A DNA stretch of 64,000 nucleotides from Serendipita indica DSM 11827 (taxonomy: Eukaryota; Basidiomycota; Agaricomycetes; Sebacinales; Serendipitaceae), in assembly GCA_910890315.1 (NCBI GenBank), contig CAJVGD010000014.1:806001-870000 (forward strand), in the 5' to 3' direction. Shown here one piece after another: positions 11,531-23,725 of this stretch (its first letter is position 1; each line of letters starts with the position of its first letter). The notes below the pieces were generated by a model that did no database searches, was not told the origin of the DNA, and saw nothing but the letters and a program-made list of their open reading frames with translations. The translations under genes were made by a program, and so were the position numbers.

Positions 11531-12939
11531 TTAGGCAAAGATAGAGAGTCCTAGCGACATACCGCTGGGATCGTTAAAGCGGAGACCTTGGTTGAGCCCA
11601 GAAAGTGTCTTCATATCCTCCTCCGGGATGTCAAAGTCGTCCGACTTGAGGTTGGCTGCAGCACGATCCGGGTTGTTGGACTTAGGAATGACTGCAATAC
11701 CGCGCTGGGTAGCCCAGCGGAGCAGAATTTGTGCTGGAGTCTTGCCGTGCTTGGAGGCAATCTGCGCAACTGTGTCATGCTCGAGAAGGGAAGGAACAGA
11801 CTGATGCATGTTCAACTCGATCCAGCTCGCTGGCCCAAACGAGCAATAGGCGGTGATGGCAATGTCACGGCTTTTGGCGAGGGCGACCAAAGGCTCCTGA
11901 GTCAAGTATGGGTGGTGCTCAATCTGAAGGACAGAAACCGGAATGCGAGCATAGCGCAAAACATCGAGCAGGAGCGAGCCGTTGAAGTTACTAGCAGGAG
12001 ATCAGCCAATTTCCGAGCTTCCCGGCCTGCACAAACCTGACGCCAATGTCCTTTGCCAACCCTTCATCAACAAGCTTTTCCATGGCTTGCCATGTGGCTT
12101 GAATAGGCGTGTTGTCTAAAATATGCGTAAGGGTTATTGCCACTGGGTGTCAGGAGCACTTACCAAGTTCGACGGTCTTGCCGTCGTCACCGAACCACTC
12201 GGGAGGATAACGGTGAGAAGGGTCAACATACTTCAGCGCGACTGGGAAGTGAATCTGCAGACCAATATCCGTCAGTTCCATCACTGATGACGCACGGCCA
12301 AACGTACATGGAAGAGGTCAAAGTATTCGATTCCCCAGAGTTCAAGCTGGAATCTCGCCAATTTGGCAACATGTTCGGGTGCGTGAAAGGTATTCCAGAG
12401 CTGAGCCACTCGTCAGTTTCTCCGGAAACACGCCGGGACACCACGGCTTGCCTTGGAAGTTATGACTGGGGAGGCACGGGATCAGTCTCAGGGCTTTGAA
12501 TATCACATGGTACGCACAAACATCCTCGCGCTTGACGATGCCATCCTTGATCGCGCGAGCGAGGCCCTCGCCTGCCTCTTTCTCGTTTCCATAGTCTCCA
12601 GCACCGTCAAGGAGACGATACCCAGCCTTTAGGGCGTTGTATACGGCCTTTTTTTATCAGAGACGCGCTCTAGTGGCAAGGGAGGCTTACATCGGCAGTC
12701 TGGGGCCTTGGGATCTAGAAGCGTTAAGGACGACGAAGAACAATCATAACTACAAGAATCACCTTCCAGAGACCATAGCTGATGTCGAAAAGGTGAAAAA
12801 TGAGAACAGAACCGCCGCTGCTGCTGCTCTATGACATACCCAATCAGTGGCATCTGAGGACGAACAGTCAGAACGGGATCCGCGAGCCCCAGAGATGAGC
12901 TACCTTTTGGCCGGAACCTTTGAGAGTGATAGTAGCCAT
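11531..12939 (-). CDS. XYL1: NAD(P)H-dependent D-xylose reductase-type aldo/keto reductase
   Basis: An aldo/keto reductase of the xylose/aldose reductase group, reducing pentoses or other aldoses to alditols. The catalytic tetrad is visible: D and Y in [14 protein letters not shown] in FITSKLWNTFH, H in [13 protein letters not shown]. The coenzyme motif [18 protein letters not shown] (about 11650-11710) carries the K-S-N-R set typical of xylose reductases with dual NADPH/NADH use. The C-terminus is LRFNDPSG...LSIFA. Start ATG at 12939 gives [12 protein letters not shown]. Splicing is unusual: a 14-nt microexon (12452-12465) sits between a normal intron (12466-12517) and a GC-AG intron (12401-12451); without it the conserved ITSK would be lost. 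The physiological substrate is inferred. Confidence 0.87.
12401..12451 (-). other. GC-AG intron next to a 14-nt microexon (12452-12465) in the xylose-reductase gene
   Basis: On the minus strand the donor is AAG|gcaagc and the acceptor ctcag|CTCTGG. The preceding exon TCATAACTTCCAAG is only 14 nt and follows an intron gtgcgt...ccccag. Together they rebuild EDVFITSKLWNTFH, the conserved aldo/keto reductase segment with the catalytic lysine. Confidence 0.75.
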
Positions 12940-13145
12940 GGCGCGTGAGGATGGGGATGGGATCAAGAAGGACAAGAGACCAGTGGCTCGTCTGGTGGGC
13001 GTAATAAGGAGGGAATAACGTCGGATAAACATTGCCCACAACTTGGAATCAATCACATGGAGCTTATATACATATCCTTGGACCCCGCGGGACGCAACGG
13101 CCCAGGAGCCGAGTGCAGACGTCGACCAGCCAGGATTCTCATCGG

Positions 13146-15953
13146 TCAGACGTCAAATGCAGAACTTCTCCAGCCAGTTCTCTTCGCCAGGTTCGACCTT
13201 GTCCGTCTCATTCTCTCCCCAGCAGCTGCGACCCGTGTCTGCACCGTCTCCCGAGCTTCACGAACCTCGTCGGCCGTGTCTTTAGCTAGCTGTCGCGCGC
13301 CATCGAGCTCATCCAGGGCCTCTCTCCCTTGTTCCACGAGCGTCGGTGCAGGTTCAGGTTCAGGCCCCCCTATCCCTGGAAGTATTTGCTCTCCAATACC
13401 CACAGCGAGAACCGTCTCTGTCTGTGGTTCCCCTCGCTCGTTTTCTTGAACGGTCGTCCGGATAATCCCTTTGGTCGTCACCTCTGTTTCGACAAACGTG
13501 TGGTCTGCAGTCGGAGATGAAGACCTTGCGGAGCTTGCCGAAGACGGCGTGCTCGGGCGGGGTGCATCAGGATGCGCGAGTGCATCCAAATAGGCTTCCA
13601 CAGATGGATCTGGCCCATGTCGAGTGACCGCTCGATCTCGCACTTTGCATAAGGCTGCATTCATAGCTTCGAGTCCTGCCCTGATCTGGGTGGAAAGGAC
13701 GAGAGAAGCCCCAGTCCTGACCAATGGCGCGAGGAGTGGTTGCGTGACCAGCGCATTGAAGATCCAATGGCGTGTTCGCTCCATCCTAAAGGCCAAGCCA
13801 GGTACGCCCACCTTTGCATCCAATACTCTGAATATATCTGCCGTCTCCCGATTTTCTTGCGAAGGGACTTCGATATCCAACAGTAGTGAGATACCGTCTC
13901 CCTCGACCCGTTTCGCTCCTACATCAACAGTCATGAGACCATTGTCGAGCCAACCGAGGCATAAAGGTCCCTTTGCATTGATATAGTACGCAATATCCTC
14001 CACGGAAATACGTAGGCCATCAATCTTGATTCTTGTTTGTGTCGAAGTTGCCGTTTCAAAGAAACTGTCCGGCGTTGCATCGGATGCTTTCAGGGTGAAG
14101 TCGGTGTGGTTGGAAATTTGGACGTGATCGGGAATAAAGGATGGTGAAGATAAAGTCACTTTGTCAATGACCATGTCAAGTGTCTCGCTCTTGAGCTCCA
14201 CTCTTGGTAAAGGAATTGTCTTCAGCGCCCGCAAAAGCCTTGGGAGTATCCATGCCAGGATGTCTCGCCAAAGTTCTGCTTTGAGAACCTCCCACTGCTT
14301 TGCGGATTCGATGGCCAATACCTGCGGGCCAACAGCCCCTAGTATTCCAAAGTCGGTCATCAGGGTTTGGATGGCGGAAAGAAGCAAGTTGGTCGTCTTG
14401 TCTGCAGCAAAGGCATCTATCAGCGCATACGCTTCCTCGAGTGCGCTCCTAGCATCTGCTTTGTATCGTGGGTTGCGATGGAGAAACTGGACGAATGAAT
14501 CGTAGAGCTTGCTGCCAGCGTTTTGGGCTTCTTCACTTTGCACCCAGCCCGGATGGAGGAGAGCAAAATGGAGCCATTTCGTGGCCTCCTCGACGATATC
14601 CGAAAGTCTCTCGCCCTCAGACTCGGTTGATGTGCTTAGGTCCCTCACCAATATGACAAGTTTCTCTCCAAGTAGATCTAAACCATGGCCTGAGAAACGC
14701 TCTAGGATTAGTTTGAGATCCTCTAGTACGGCATGCAGATGTGGATCCGCTTCTACGTGGGGTTCGAGCGTGATAGATGCATCGGCGCTTGATGCCGTCG
14801 TTTGTACTGCATCTCCAATGGCCGCTGCAGTTATTGACAGCTTCTGGACATACTTTCGAATTAGAGAGCCCATTGTCGCGAGCGCAGCTGTGTATCGAGG
14901 GCTTGCTTGGGCTTGTTCGATAATCTTGAGAAGCGATCAATATGATTATGCGCAAATTGTATTCTTTGTACCTCTCTAACTCTTCGGAGAACAGCTTCCT
15001 TGATCCTATCAGGATCTTCCTCCTCCATCCGATCCCAGACGGCTCTCCTTCGTGCCTCGGTTTCCTGTATCGCGGACTTGGTGACCTCTGCGACCCGCTC
15101 TGGAATCGGTTCCGCCCGATTGGCAAGTGTTTCCAGAGATGGTATTCCTACACCACCTTGCCTTTCTTTCTCAGAGGCGAGCTCGACCTCTGTCGGGCGT
15201 ATGGACTCTTCCAGCTGCTCGGCTCTATCTTCGACTAATGCGGCCACCTTTGCGACGTCGCTGGCCACATCTGCTAGGATATCCCTTGCGGTGACCAGGA
15301 CGTCTGATATAATGAGTCGGAACGCATGAGAGGTCATGAGGAGCGAAAGGAGAGATTGTATGGATGATGCCGCCTTTCGCATATCGTCGGCAAGTTCTTC
15401 TTGAGAAACGACATTGGTCGGCAATCTCGAGGCTTCTTAGGTGAGTAGACTGTGTGTGTTCGCTGGGGTCTCTTACCTCCTTCTTGCAAACCGAGAGATG
15501 CATTAGCGTCAACGTCGATATTCACCTGCAGCGGTACTTCCTCCACTTGGCTCAGATGCCACAGCAAGTCTTGGATCCTGTCGTCGTCTGTATACATGTG
15601 AGCATGTACCATGACGTAGGAGTAGAGCGCGTACCATTCTTCTCCATTCCCGCAGTAAGAAGGGCTTGCACTAATGAGCGCGTATCCTCGATGATGCGCC
15701 GACCGTGGGCAGAGAGCGGTCCATTAGCTTGGATGCTTGTTGCTTTGAGCAAGTCGGATGCAAGTAGCATGCGCAGTGCCTTGTTGATCTGCTCCTGTGA
15801 GGGATATTTTCCTGCTTGAATTGCACCGATGATTTGCGCAAACTTGTCGAATTGACTCTGAGGAGGTACTTCTGGCGCATACTGGGGGAGTAGGGGCTCC
15901 CTTTCTCCGCCTCTGGGCCCTCTTTTGCGCAGACTTGAGCAACAACTGCCCAT
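13146..15953 (-). CDS. HAM1-like protein (HAM1_N/HAM1_C; lipid-binding-like fold)
   Basis: I place this in the fungal HAM1-like family, whose C-terminal region has been likened to the BPI/TULIP lipid-binding fold. The start at 15953 gives MGSCCSSLRKRG, a strong N-myristoylation signal with a cysteine pair for palmitoylation, so membrane anchoring is likely. The N-terminal half is helical (SQFDKFAQIIGAIQAGKYPS; LSAHGRRIIEDTRSLVQALL; later SLLSLLMTSHAFRLIISDVL). A long exon (13146-14873) carries SALEEAYALIDAFAADKTTN, LPRVELKSETLDMVIDKVTL and ISVEDIAYYINAKGPLCLGW, the HAM1 C-terminal part. The tail is charged and helical. An ATG 45 nt upstream is also in frame but would bury the acylation site. 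Function is not established. Confidence 0.75.
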
Positions 15954-16173
15954 GGCGGCGAGGTCCAAGCTGTCTTGCGATGCATTGATTGACGTCACGA
16001 ATTGTAAAGTTGTGGACAGGAACGTCGGAAGCAGTCCCCAAGCTCAAGAACCATGTTTTCGATTCGTCCTAGACGATGCAGGGTCCAAGCTTGCTCGTGG
16101 CCTCAACTTGGATGCCGCCACCTGCAACGCGTCAGGAGAAGAGCCGTTAGCTAGCTAAGAATAACGCGTCAGA
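15954..16173. promoter_or_regulatory. Divergent promoter between HAM1-like gene and FAB1
   Basis: 220 bp separate the two start codons. No clear motif stands out; the role is inferred from the head-to-head arrangement. Confidence 0.4.
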
Positions 16174-19100
16174 ATGGCCGCAGCCGTTGAGAGAGGCGCA
16201 TACGATGCTCAGAAACGTGCAAACCAGGATGCAGCATCGACTACGCACTCGTATGTGTCGTTTAACCTGCTGGCAAACGACGACGACGAAGCAGATCAAT
16301 CGTCGTACGCTTATGTGTCTTCCTTGTTCTCCAAAGTCAAGAATACGTTTGCCCCGAGTACATCCACTAAGCCACCACCGGCACCAGTCCGCCCAGCTCC
16401 TCCTGCGCCATCAATCCAGTCGCGAACCGGAGAAAGAAGAGGGTCGTTGCCTCCTATCTCCAAGAATCTTGCTCCTCCGCTCGTCTCTGTCACGCCTGTC
16501 GTCTCCGACTCTCCAGTCCTGGACTCGCCGATTGCAAGAAACGCAATATTCGGCCTCACACCCGTAGACGGTCCTGAAGGTCCATATGGCACCGCTATTC
16601 CAGGGTTTCCGATTGCAGACGATGCACGTTCTATCAAGACGTCTACAAGTGTTGGCCATAAGAAGAACGCATCGGTCAGCAAGGTGATTCGCCGTCTTCG
16701 GGGAGAAGGTACGAATTTAATTTACATAAGGGCTGTGTACTGACAGTATCAGGCTTATCCCGCGACTATTGGATGGACGACGAAAGTTGCAAGTATGATG
16801 CTAGACAGCCGACCCGAGCATGTCTGACAAATCTCTAGAGAATGCTATGACTGCAAGAGTGTGTTCACGACGTGGAGAAGAAAGCATCATTGTCGTATCT
16901 GTGGTGAGCCCACCGTCTTGTTCACTATCTTCTGTGTCTGACGAACACAGGGCAGATATTTTGTGCGAGATGTGCATCAAATATTATCAAAGGCGCACGT
17001 TTTGGTCAGGACAGCATGATTAGAATTTGCAATATTTGCCTCAAAACACTCGAGAACGATACAATGATGGAAGACGACGAGGACGATCGCCGAAGCATCG
17101 TCTCTTCCGCACCATCGATTCGACCATCCTTCGACATACTATCCGCATCTCCTTATGCCCCCTCTCAGCTCTTCAGAAAGGTGGAGGAGCCTTTTAGTCT
17201 CTTTTCGATTGCAGAGACGCGGCCACATTTAGGCTCGGACGTAGACTCTCGTCCGTATACTCCAATGGAAACACCGTCGCAGAAAGATGACGGAGATCCG
17301 TGGGGTATCCCCGTGCAAAGAGTTGCCGCTCCGTTCCGACAGGTTGCGCAAGATGAAGAATCTGACTCGGTGGCCATTGCAGCTGCTGTCAACGCTACGA
17401 CAGATACGGTCAACACTCCCGCAAACGAGAATATCGTATTCCCTTCAAAGGAGGATATTTCTTCTATTCAGTTTCCCGGCGGCTCTCCAGATTTTGGAAC
17501 CGAGCGCCCTAATCTCAGCCGTGCACGAGTCGAATCGGATGCGGAAATATTACAGACTCCTTTCATGCGCAGCAGGGTTCAGAGCCGTTTAGCAGATTTG
17601 GGGCTACTCGCCGGAGAAGCGGGCTGGAGAACACGGCGAGAAAGTACCGCGTAAGCTACTTCTATGGTTTCCGCAAGGCATGCAATGACGCTCTTACAGA
17701 TATGCACAAGAGGTCAACTCGATTTCCATGTTTCACATCCGACTGATGCTAAGGCAAATGCTCACTCGGGAGAATCTTCCAAATATCAAAGAGTGGGAGG
17801 AAACTCTTCTCAAACTCGCGATGCAGATTGCGAGAGATCTGGTTTTGACAACGGGCCGCAAAGAAATCGACATGGACATTCGACGCTTCGTCAAGATTAA
17901 GCGTATACCTGGTGGTACCCCTCGGGACTCTGAATATGTGGACGGCCCCGTGATCACGAATAACTTTGCCCACAAGAGGATGCCGCGCGAATTTACAAAC
18001 CCTCGCATCGTGTTTGTGACATTCCCATTTGACTATTATCGCGTTGAAAAACAACTCGTCGCGTTTGATCCTCTGGTGGCTCAGGAGGACGAGTACTTGA
18101 TGAACTTGGTCTCACGCGTCCGTGCGTTGAGTCCGCATATCCTGCTTGTCCAAACAAGGGTCACTCGACGCGCCCTTGACTACCTTCACCAAGCCAACAT
18201 TGCGGTAGCCCGTAATGTCAAAGAGACTGCTATTCAAGTTGTTGCCCGCATGACCCAAGGAGATATTATCTCCTCTATGGATCGTCTGGCGATGGATCCA
18301 AAGCTTGGGACATGTGCGCGCTTTCGAATCCAAACGTTCGAGCATCCACTTATTCCGGGGCGGAGGAAGACTTATATGCGATTTGAAGGCTGCAACCGCG
18401 ATCTAGGATGCACGATCGTTCTTCGAGGCGGCGACATTGGGACGCTTACTAAAGTGAAGAAGGTCACAAGGTTCCTCGCATTCCTTGTGCGCAACCTGAA
18501 GATGGAGACTTTTTTGTGGAAGGACTCAGTTGTCACCATGCCGCCTCTCAGCAAATATGCCGTCCCGAACCCTCCTACCCAGTTTACAGGTGCTCCCGGT
18601 TACACTGGGCTACCCACGATCAATGGACACCTCGCCACGCATCTTTCACCACCTCTTGAGACATTGGAATCGATGCAATCAATCGCTACTATTGACGTGG
18701 AGGATCTACCAGATGAAGATGCCGCACAACTACGTCTCTCTAAGAGGATACAGCAATCCATCGAGCCATATTACACGACATTCATCTCTGTCTCGGCTAC
18801 CTTGCGCTTCCCGCCTCCCTACCCGATTGCACATATGAAGAGACTCGATGACCGCCTGCGAGAGGTGAAGAGGAAATGGGAGGACGAGGTCGTTCAGCGA
18901 GAAGAAAAGGCTAAGAATTCTTTGCACAAATCTGAACCAACGATTACCATTACCTCTCTTCCACTCCCAATTGACGCCGCTTCTCCCTTATCGACACCGC
19001 CAATCCCAGAAGAAGCCCCCAGTTACTTCGAACATGGACTTACTCACGGATCTACGTTATCAAGCATCATGAGTCAAGAGACCTCCGTGTCTTCGATATC

Positions 19101-22100
19101 AAGCGACGCTACCCCAATCCACTTGAAGCAAGTGGCGGATATCGCCTTGGAGTCGGAGTTAGCTGTGGTCAAGCACGAGCACCTTCAAGCGCAGTCAGCA
19201 TGGGAATGGTATTTACGGCGCAACAAGGACGACTTTGTTGTCGAGAAGTACCAGAAGATCGCATACAGGACGTACACCGTTCCGTTTGCCAACGTCGACG
19301 CACAAATGCCTTGCTTTATGCCGGTCATTGTGTACGTCGACTATTATGGTAACAAGGATCGCACTCTAGGTGCCTTCATTGAGGAATCATGCGTCTCGTA
19401 TCTCAGCATGAAACCGGGCACTCTCTGCAGTGGGAAAGGATGCGGAAAGCCAATGGTTGGGCACTGCCATGTCTATGTGCACAACCAAACTAGACTTCTG
19501 GTCGCCATAGAACCCTGGGAAGGAAATATTGCAGGTCCTGATGGAGGGCAGGGCATACCAGCTGATTATCTTACTACCTGGAGTATTTGTCGCGCATGTG
19601 GCAAGTTTACTCCATTCATTCCAGTCTCGCTCGAGACCCAACAATACTCCTTTGCGAAGTTCCTCGAGCTCCATTTCTATCCCGCCGACGTGAAGCTCAT
19701 GCAAGGTGCCGGATGCGAGCATAACATCTACCAACATCACGTTCGTTATTTCGCTTGGAAGGGCCTTACCGTTCGATTCCAGTCAGACCCAATTGTTTCA
19801 TTCGAACCGGTATTCCCCTCACCCACCGTCTTCATTCGTCCAGATGTTCCTCTGCAACTCAAGAACCACGACTATGAGCACCTGCTCCTACGAAATGTCA
19901 AGTTTTGGCATTCCGTTGAGCAAAGGCTGCGGTGGTATGACAATTCCTACTCGACGGTGGTCGTAAGCGAGAAGTATGCGGTGGACGACAACCCGTTCGC
20001 CTCTGTCATACGGGTTCTTTTGACGAGAGCTGAAGCCGCCCGGGATAAGATCACCAAAGCAATACATTTGGCTTACTCGCAGACGTTTATCACCGACACT
20101 CTGGCTTTTGGGAAGATCAGACAAGAACTTCAAGATGCTGCGACATTGTGGGAAAAGGAATTTGAAAAATTGGACGATATGAGGCGACCGCCTCCCCCAA
20201 CCTTCTTCGACAAGGACCCTCGCAAGAGTGTAGCCATCCCCTCACGATTCAAGGGCATGTTCGGCGGTGTAGTCTCCGGTAATCGCGCTGAAAAGGACGA
20301 AAAGTACCGTCGTCCTTCGGCCACGGAAACCGAAGTCGACAGTACCGACGTAGATGGACACGCCGAACCGGGCAGCTTGGATGAAAAGTCTGGTATGCTC
20401 AAGCCGGCCACTCCGGCCCCTCTCCTAGTCGAGTCTCCGGTGAAGGAAAAGGAGGACGCAAAGGATGGCGAGAAGGATAGCGAGAAGGAGGCTGAGAGTG
20501 ACAGTACCATCAATGCGACCCAGGCTGCATCGAGGCAAACATCCATGACTGATCTTCGGGCCCAAGAGCCCTCGACTACTCCGGCCCCTGTCGAAGAGAA
20601 TGGCGAGCCCGTGGAAGTTGTGGAAGACGTTGAGCCAAGTAAGCCAGCGGATATCGTTGTCACGTTGGAAGCACCGACTCCTCCACCTGATGAAACTCAA
20701 CAACCGATCCCTCCAATCTCGCAATTGCCACGCCCCTCCAAACTCCCCCGACGCACAAAGCACAGCCCACGCATAGCGCAGCTTGTCAAACAATTCCAAA
20801 CAAACGGGGATGATATGCAATCGGATGGTGGCCCAAACGTCATGTCAGAAAGTGATCAGGAGCCAGAGATCATCCCTCCGATCCGCCACTCGCGTACAAA
20901 AAGCCGTACCTCCCAAATAATCAATAAAAATGAGGGCCCTCTGTCCGACTTCGAGGGTTCATATGCGGCAAATGTTGCTCCTCTGTATTTTGCTCATCGT
21001 AGACCGGCAGGGAGGACAAGTCGTATCCCGGGACCAATCGTCTCTGGCTCTGAAGGACCATCTCGCAAAGCTTCTCCAGAAAGGTCCAAGGCCCCGCGAA
21101 CAATTCGATTTGGCCAGGATTTCCGATCCTTTGGAGCCCCCACGACTCCGGTTCCTATGTCCGAAGAGTCAATCAAGGGAAAAGGTCGTGCCATCTCCAG
21201 CCCAAACATGGCCGGGCAAAAGCGCCGTGCCAATACGCTGGGTCCTAACAAGGTATCAAAGATGACCAAACATTTCGAGAATATGGCTCGCGAAGCGGAG
21301 AAGACGAGGCGAGCTTCCATCATGCGCAATCGAAAGGCACGTCCAGTCGCAACGGCAAGGGTGACCGTCGAGGTGTTGAAGACGGTGAAAGAGGGCTTCT
21401 TGGACTCGTCGGAAAGTAGCTCTTCTTCCAGCGAGGCTGACGATGAAGACGAGGGAGCCGAGCCCGCTCCTCGACCGAAACCAGCATCTCCTGTCCTTGA
21501 AAAGGATGAAGCTGCCACAACGACCGTCGATCTTACGTCGTCAACAGAAAATGTCGCCCAACCTGCGCAAGAACCGGACATGAAAACGTTACTCGAGCAG
21601 CAGCAGGAGACCACGCTACCACCTTCTGAAGACCCAGGCGACAAGCGAGAACAGTCTTCTCCACCATCTCCTTTGATTGGAGGCCTACGCGGTCTCGACC
21701 GAGTCGCCACTTTGCCCAATATGGCTCTAAGCGAAAATGAATATAGCCAACCTGAACGCAATTCCGTCCTTCGTGCCTTTTCCTTGTTCCAGAACTGGGC
21801 CTCCCGACCGGTCGATCGAGGACCAGAGGTCATCTACCCAGGGTATGTGCATCCAATCACCCGATGGAAAGCTCATTCTATGTAGGTCCAAAGTGGAACA
21901 CTTCTTTCGAGAATCGACAATTGTTGTTCGCGAGGACGAGCCCACTTCATTCATTGCATTTGCCTTGGAGTGAGTACAGTACTTGTCCTCTCGTTTCAAT
22001 AACTAACAAATGGTAGCTCCCGTCAACATCGTGACTACCTTGCGAGTCGAAAGAGGGCGCTTGGCCGTCCTAGCGTGGCATCGGAGGCAGAGAATTTTGG

Positions 22101-23507
22101 AGGAGACGATGCTTCTTTCACTGAATCGGGATCCCAGTGGGGGCTTGTCTCGCTAGATGCGCCAACTCCAAAAGATATTTTGAAAGAGGAAGGACATGCC
22201 TTGGAAGTGAAAGGGACAAGCCCAATGTTTAGTATGTGGTAGCCCTCGTGTCAATCTTCTGCTAACAATTCCCAGCATTCACGACCGACAACTTCCAGTT
22301 CAAATGCGTCATCTACCTTACTGAGCAATTCGATGCACTTCGAGCCATCTGTCGTTGCGACAAAGATTTGCTTCGATCACTCTCTCGGGTAGGTCGGCTT
22401 TTTGGCGTATCGACCACCACTGACGAGGTTCAGTGTGTCAAGTGGGATGCAGTTGGTGGCAAGTCCGGCTCAGGGTTCTTGAAAACGAGAGGTACGTACA
22501 TCTCCCTCGCGAGGCCGACGCTCACTGGTGATAGATGATCGCTTCATTGCCAAAGAGATTTCTCGTTTCGAGGGCGATTCTTTCGGCGAGATTGGACCTG
22601 CGTACTTCTCTTATCTTTCCCAAGCATTTGCTACGAAGGTGCGGCTCTCCGACGTCTCGCCGTACATCACTCATTCTTTTCAGCGGCCAACCCTTCTTGC
22701 CAAGATATTCGGGCTCTACACTATTGAATACCGTTACATCTCTACGGAAAAGAAGGGTGACGAGTATGTAATCAATGGTGGCAGGTCAGGTAAAACAGTT
22801 CGAATGGATTTCTTGGTGATGGAGAACCTATTCCATGGTCGGCGTTTCTCAAAGGTAAGCTGGTATTTATACACAGAAAGTTGTCTCAACTTCTGCAGAT
22901 CTATGATTTGAAAGGATCTGCCCGCAATCGTCATGTCAGCGCGACTGGAAGGGCGAATGAAGTCTTGCTCGACGAGAATTTGGTTCAAAGTGAGTCTATC
23001 TCGCTCATGCGTGACTTTACTGATAAAGATAGTGACACACGCCGCACCGTTTTACCTTCGAGAGCATGGTAAACGGATGCTGCGCAGCGCTTTATTCAAT
23101 GACACCAGGTTCTTACAAAGTGTAAACGTCATGGACTATTCTCTCCTGGTTGGAGTCGATGATCAGAGCAATGAGCTTGTTTTGGGCATTGTTGGTGCGT
23201 ACTCCTTAGACTCAGCCATATCAATGCTGACATTCCCCGCAGATTATATACGAACTTTCACTTGGGACAAAAGACTGGAGAACTGGGTAAAGGACCTAGG
23301 GGTGGTCAGCAACCTACGATTGTCACCCCCAAGGAATACAAGCTCAGGTTTATGAGCGCTATGGAACGGTATTTTCCTTTGGTATGATTCTTGCTGTCTC
23401 ATCAGATTCGATGCTGATTCTATTAGGTTCCAGATCGATGGCTCAAACAGGAGGATTCTGTTGACGACGAAGGGAAGGGACTCCTTGAGCTATGGCGCGA
23501 CTGGTAG
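16174..23507 (+). CDS. FAB1: 1-phosphatidylinositol-3-phosphate 5-kinase Fab1/PIKfyve
   Basis: Fab1 makes PI(3,5)P2 on endosome and vacuole membranes. The protein is about 2,200 residues with the full family order. Near the N-terminus a FYVE zinc finger is assembled from several exons (16754-17060), with the R+HHC signature as [11 protein letters not shown] (16868-16903) and then [17 protein letters not shown]. The CCT/TCP1-like domain spans about 17815-18330 ([34 protein letters not shown]). One long exon (about 17702-21883) holds the CCT and cysteine-rich middle ([26 protein letters not shown]) plus disordered charged repeats. The lipid kinase domain is at 22250-23507: [23 protein letters not shown] and [17 protein letters not shown]. 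It ends LLELWRDW. It converges with HET-C1, 218 bp between stops. Confidence 0.95.
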
Positions 23508-23725
23508 ACAATTTCATGACATGATATGCCCCGCTTCACACTTTATTTTATTCTGCACTGTATATTACTCATGGACCATTGGCTTTGATGTACTACGCTC
23601 CTCTGCACCCTGCCGTAATAGAGAAAGAGATAATGCGAAAGGGCACCGAAACCCCTGATATGCTCTGAATGAAATACTCGTGAAAGAAACAGGTAATTGT
23701 TACTTGGGATGCGTATCGACATGTT

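Noticed and set aside
12629-13039. 136-codon minus-strand frame over the start of the xylose-reductase gene
   Set aside because: It overlaps the true first exons in another frame and contains only shuffled fragments of them.
20130-20663. 177-codon antisense frame in FAB1
   Set aside because: Serine/threonine runs mirror the Glu/Lys-rich coding strand; no start context or homology.
20994-21833. 279-codon open frame antisense to FAB1
   Set aside because: It lies wholly opposite the disordered FAB1 middle; its Ser/Arg-rich sequence mirrors biased codons and shows no family resemblance.
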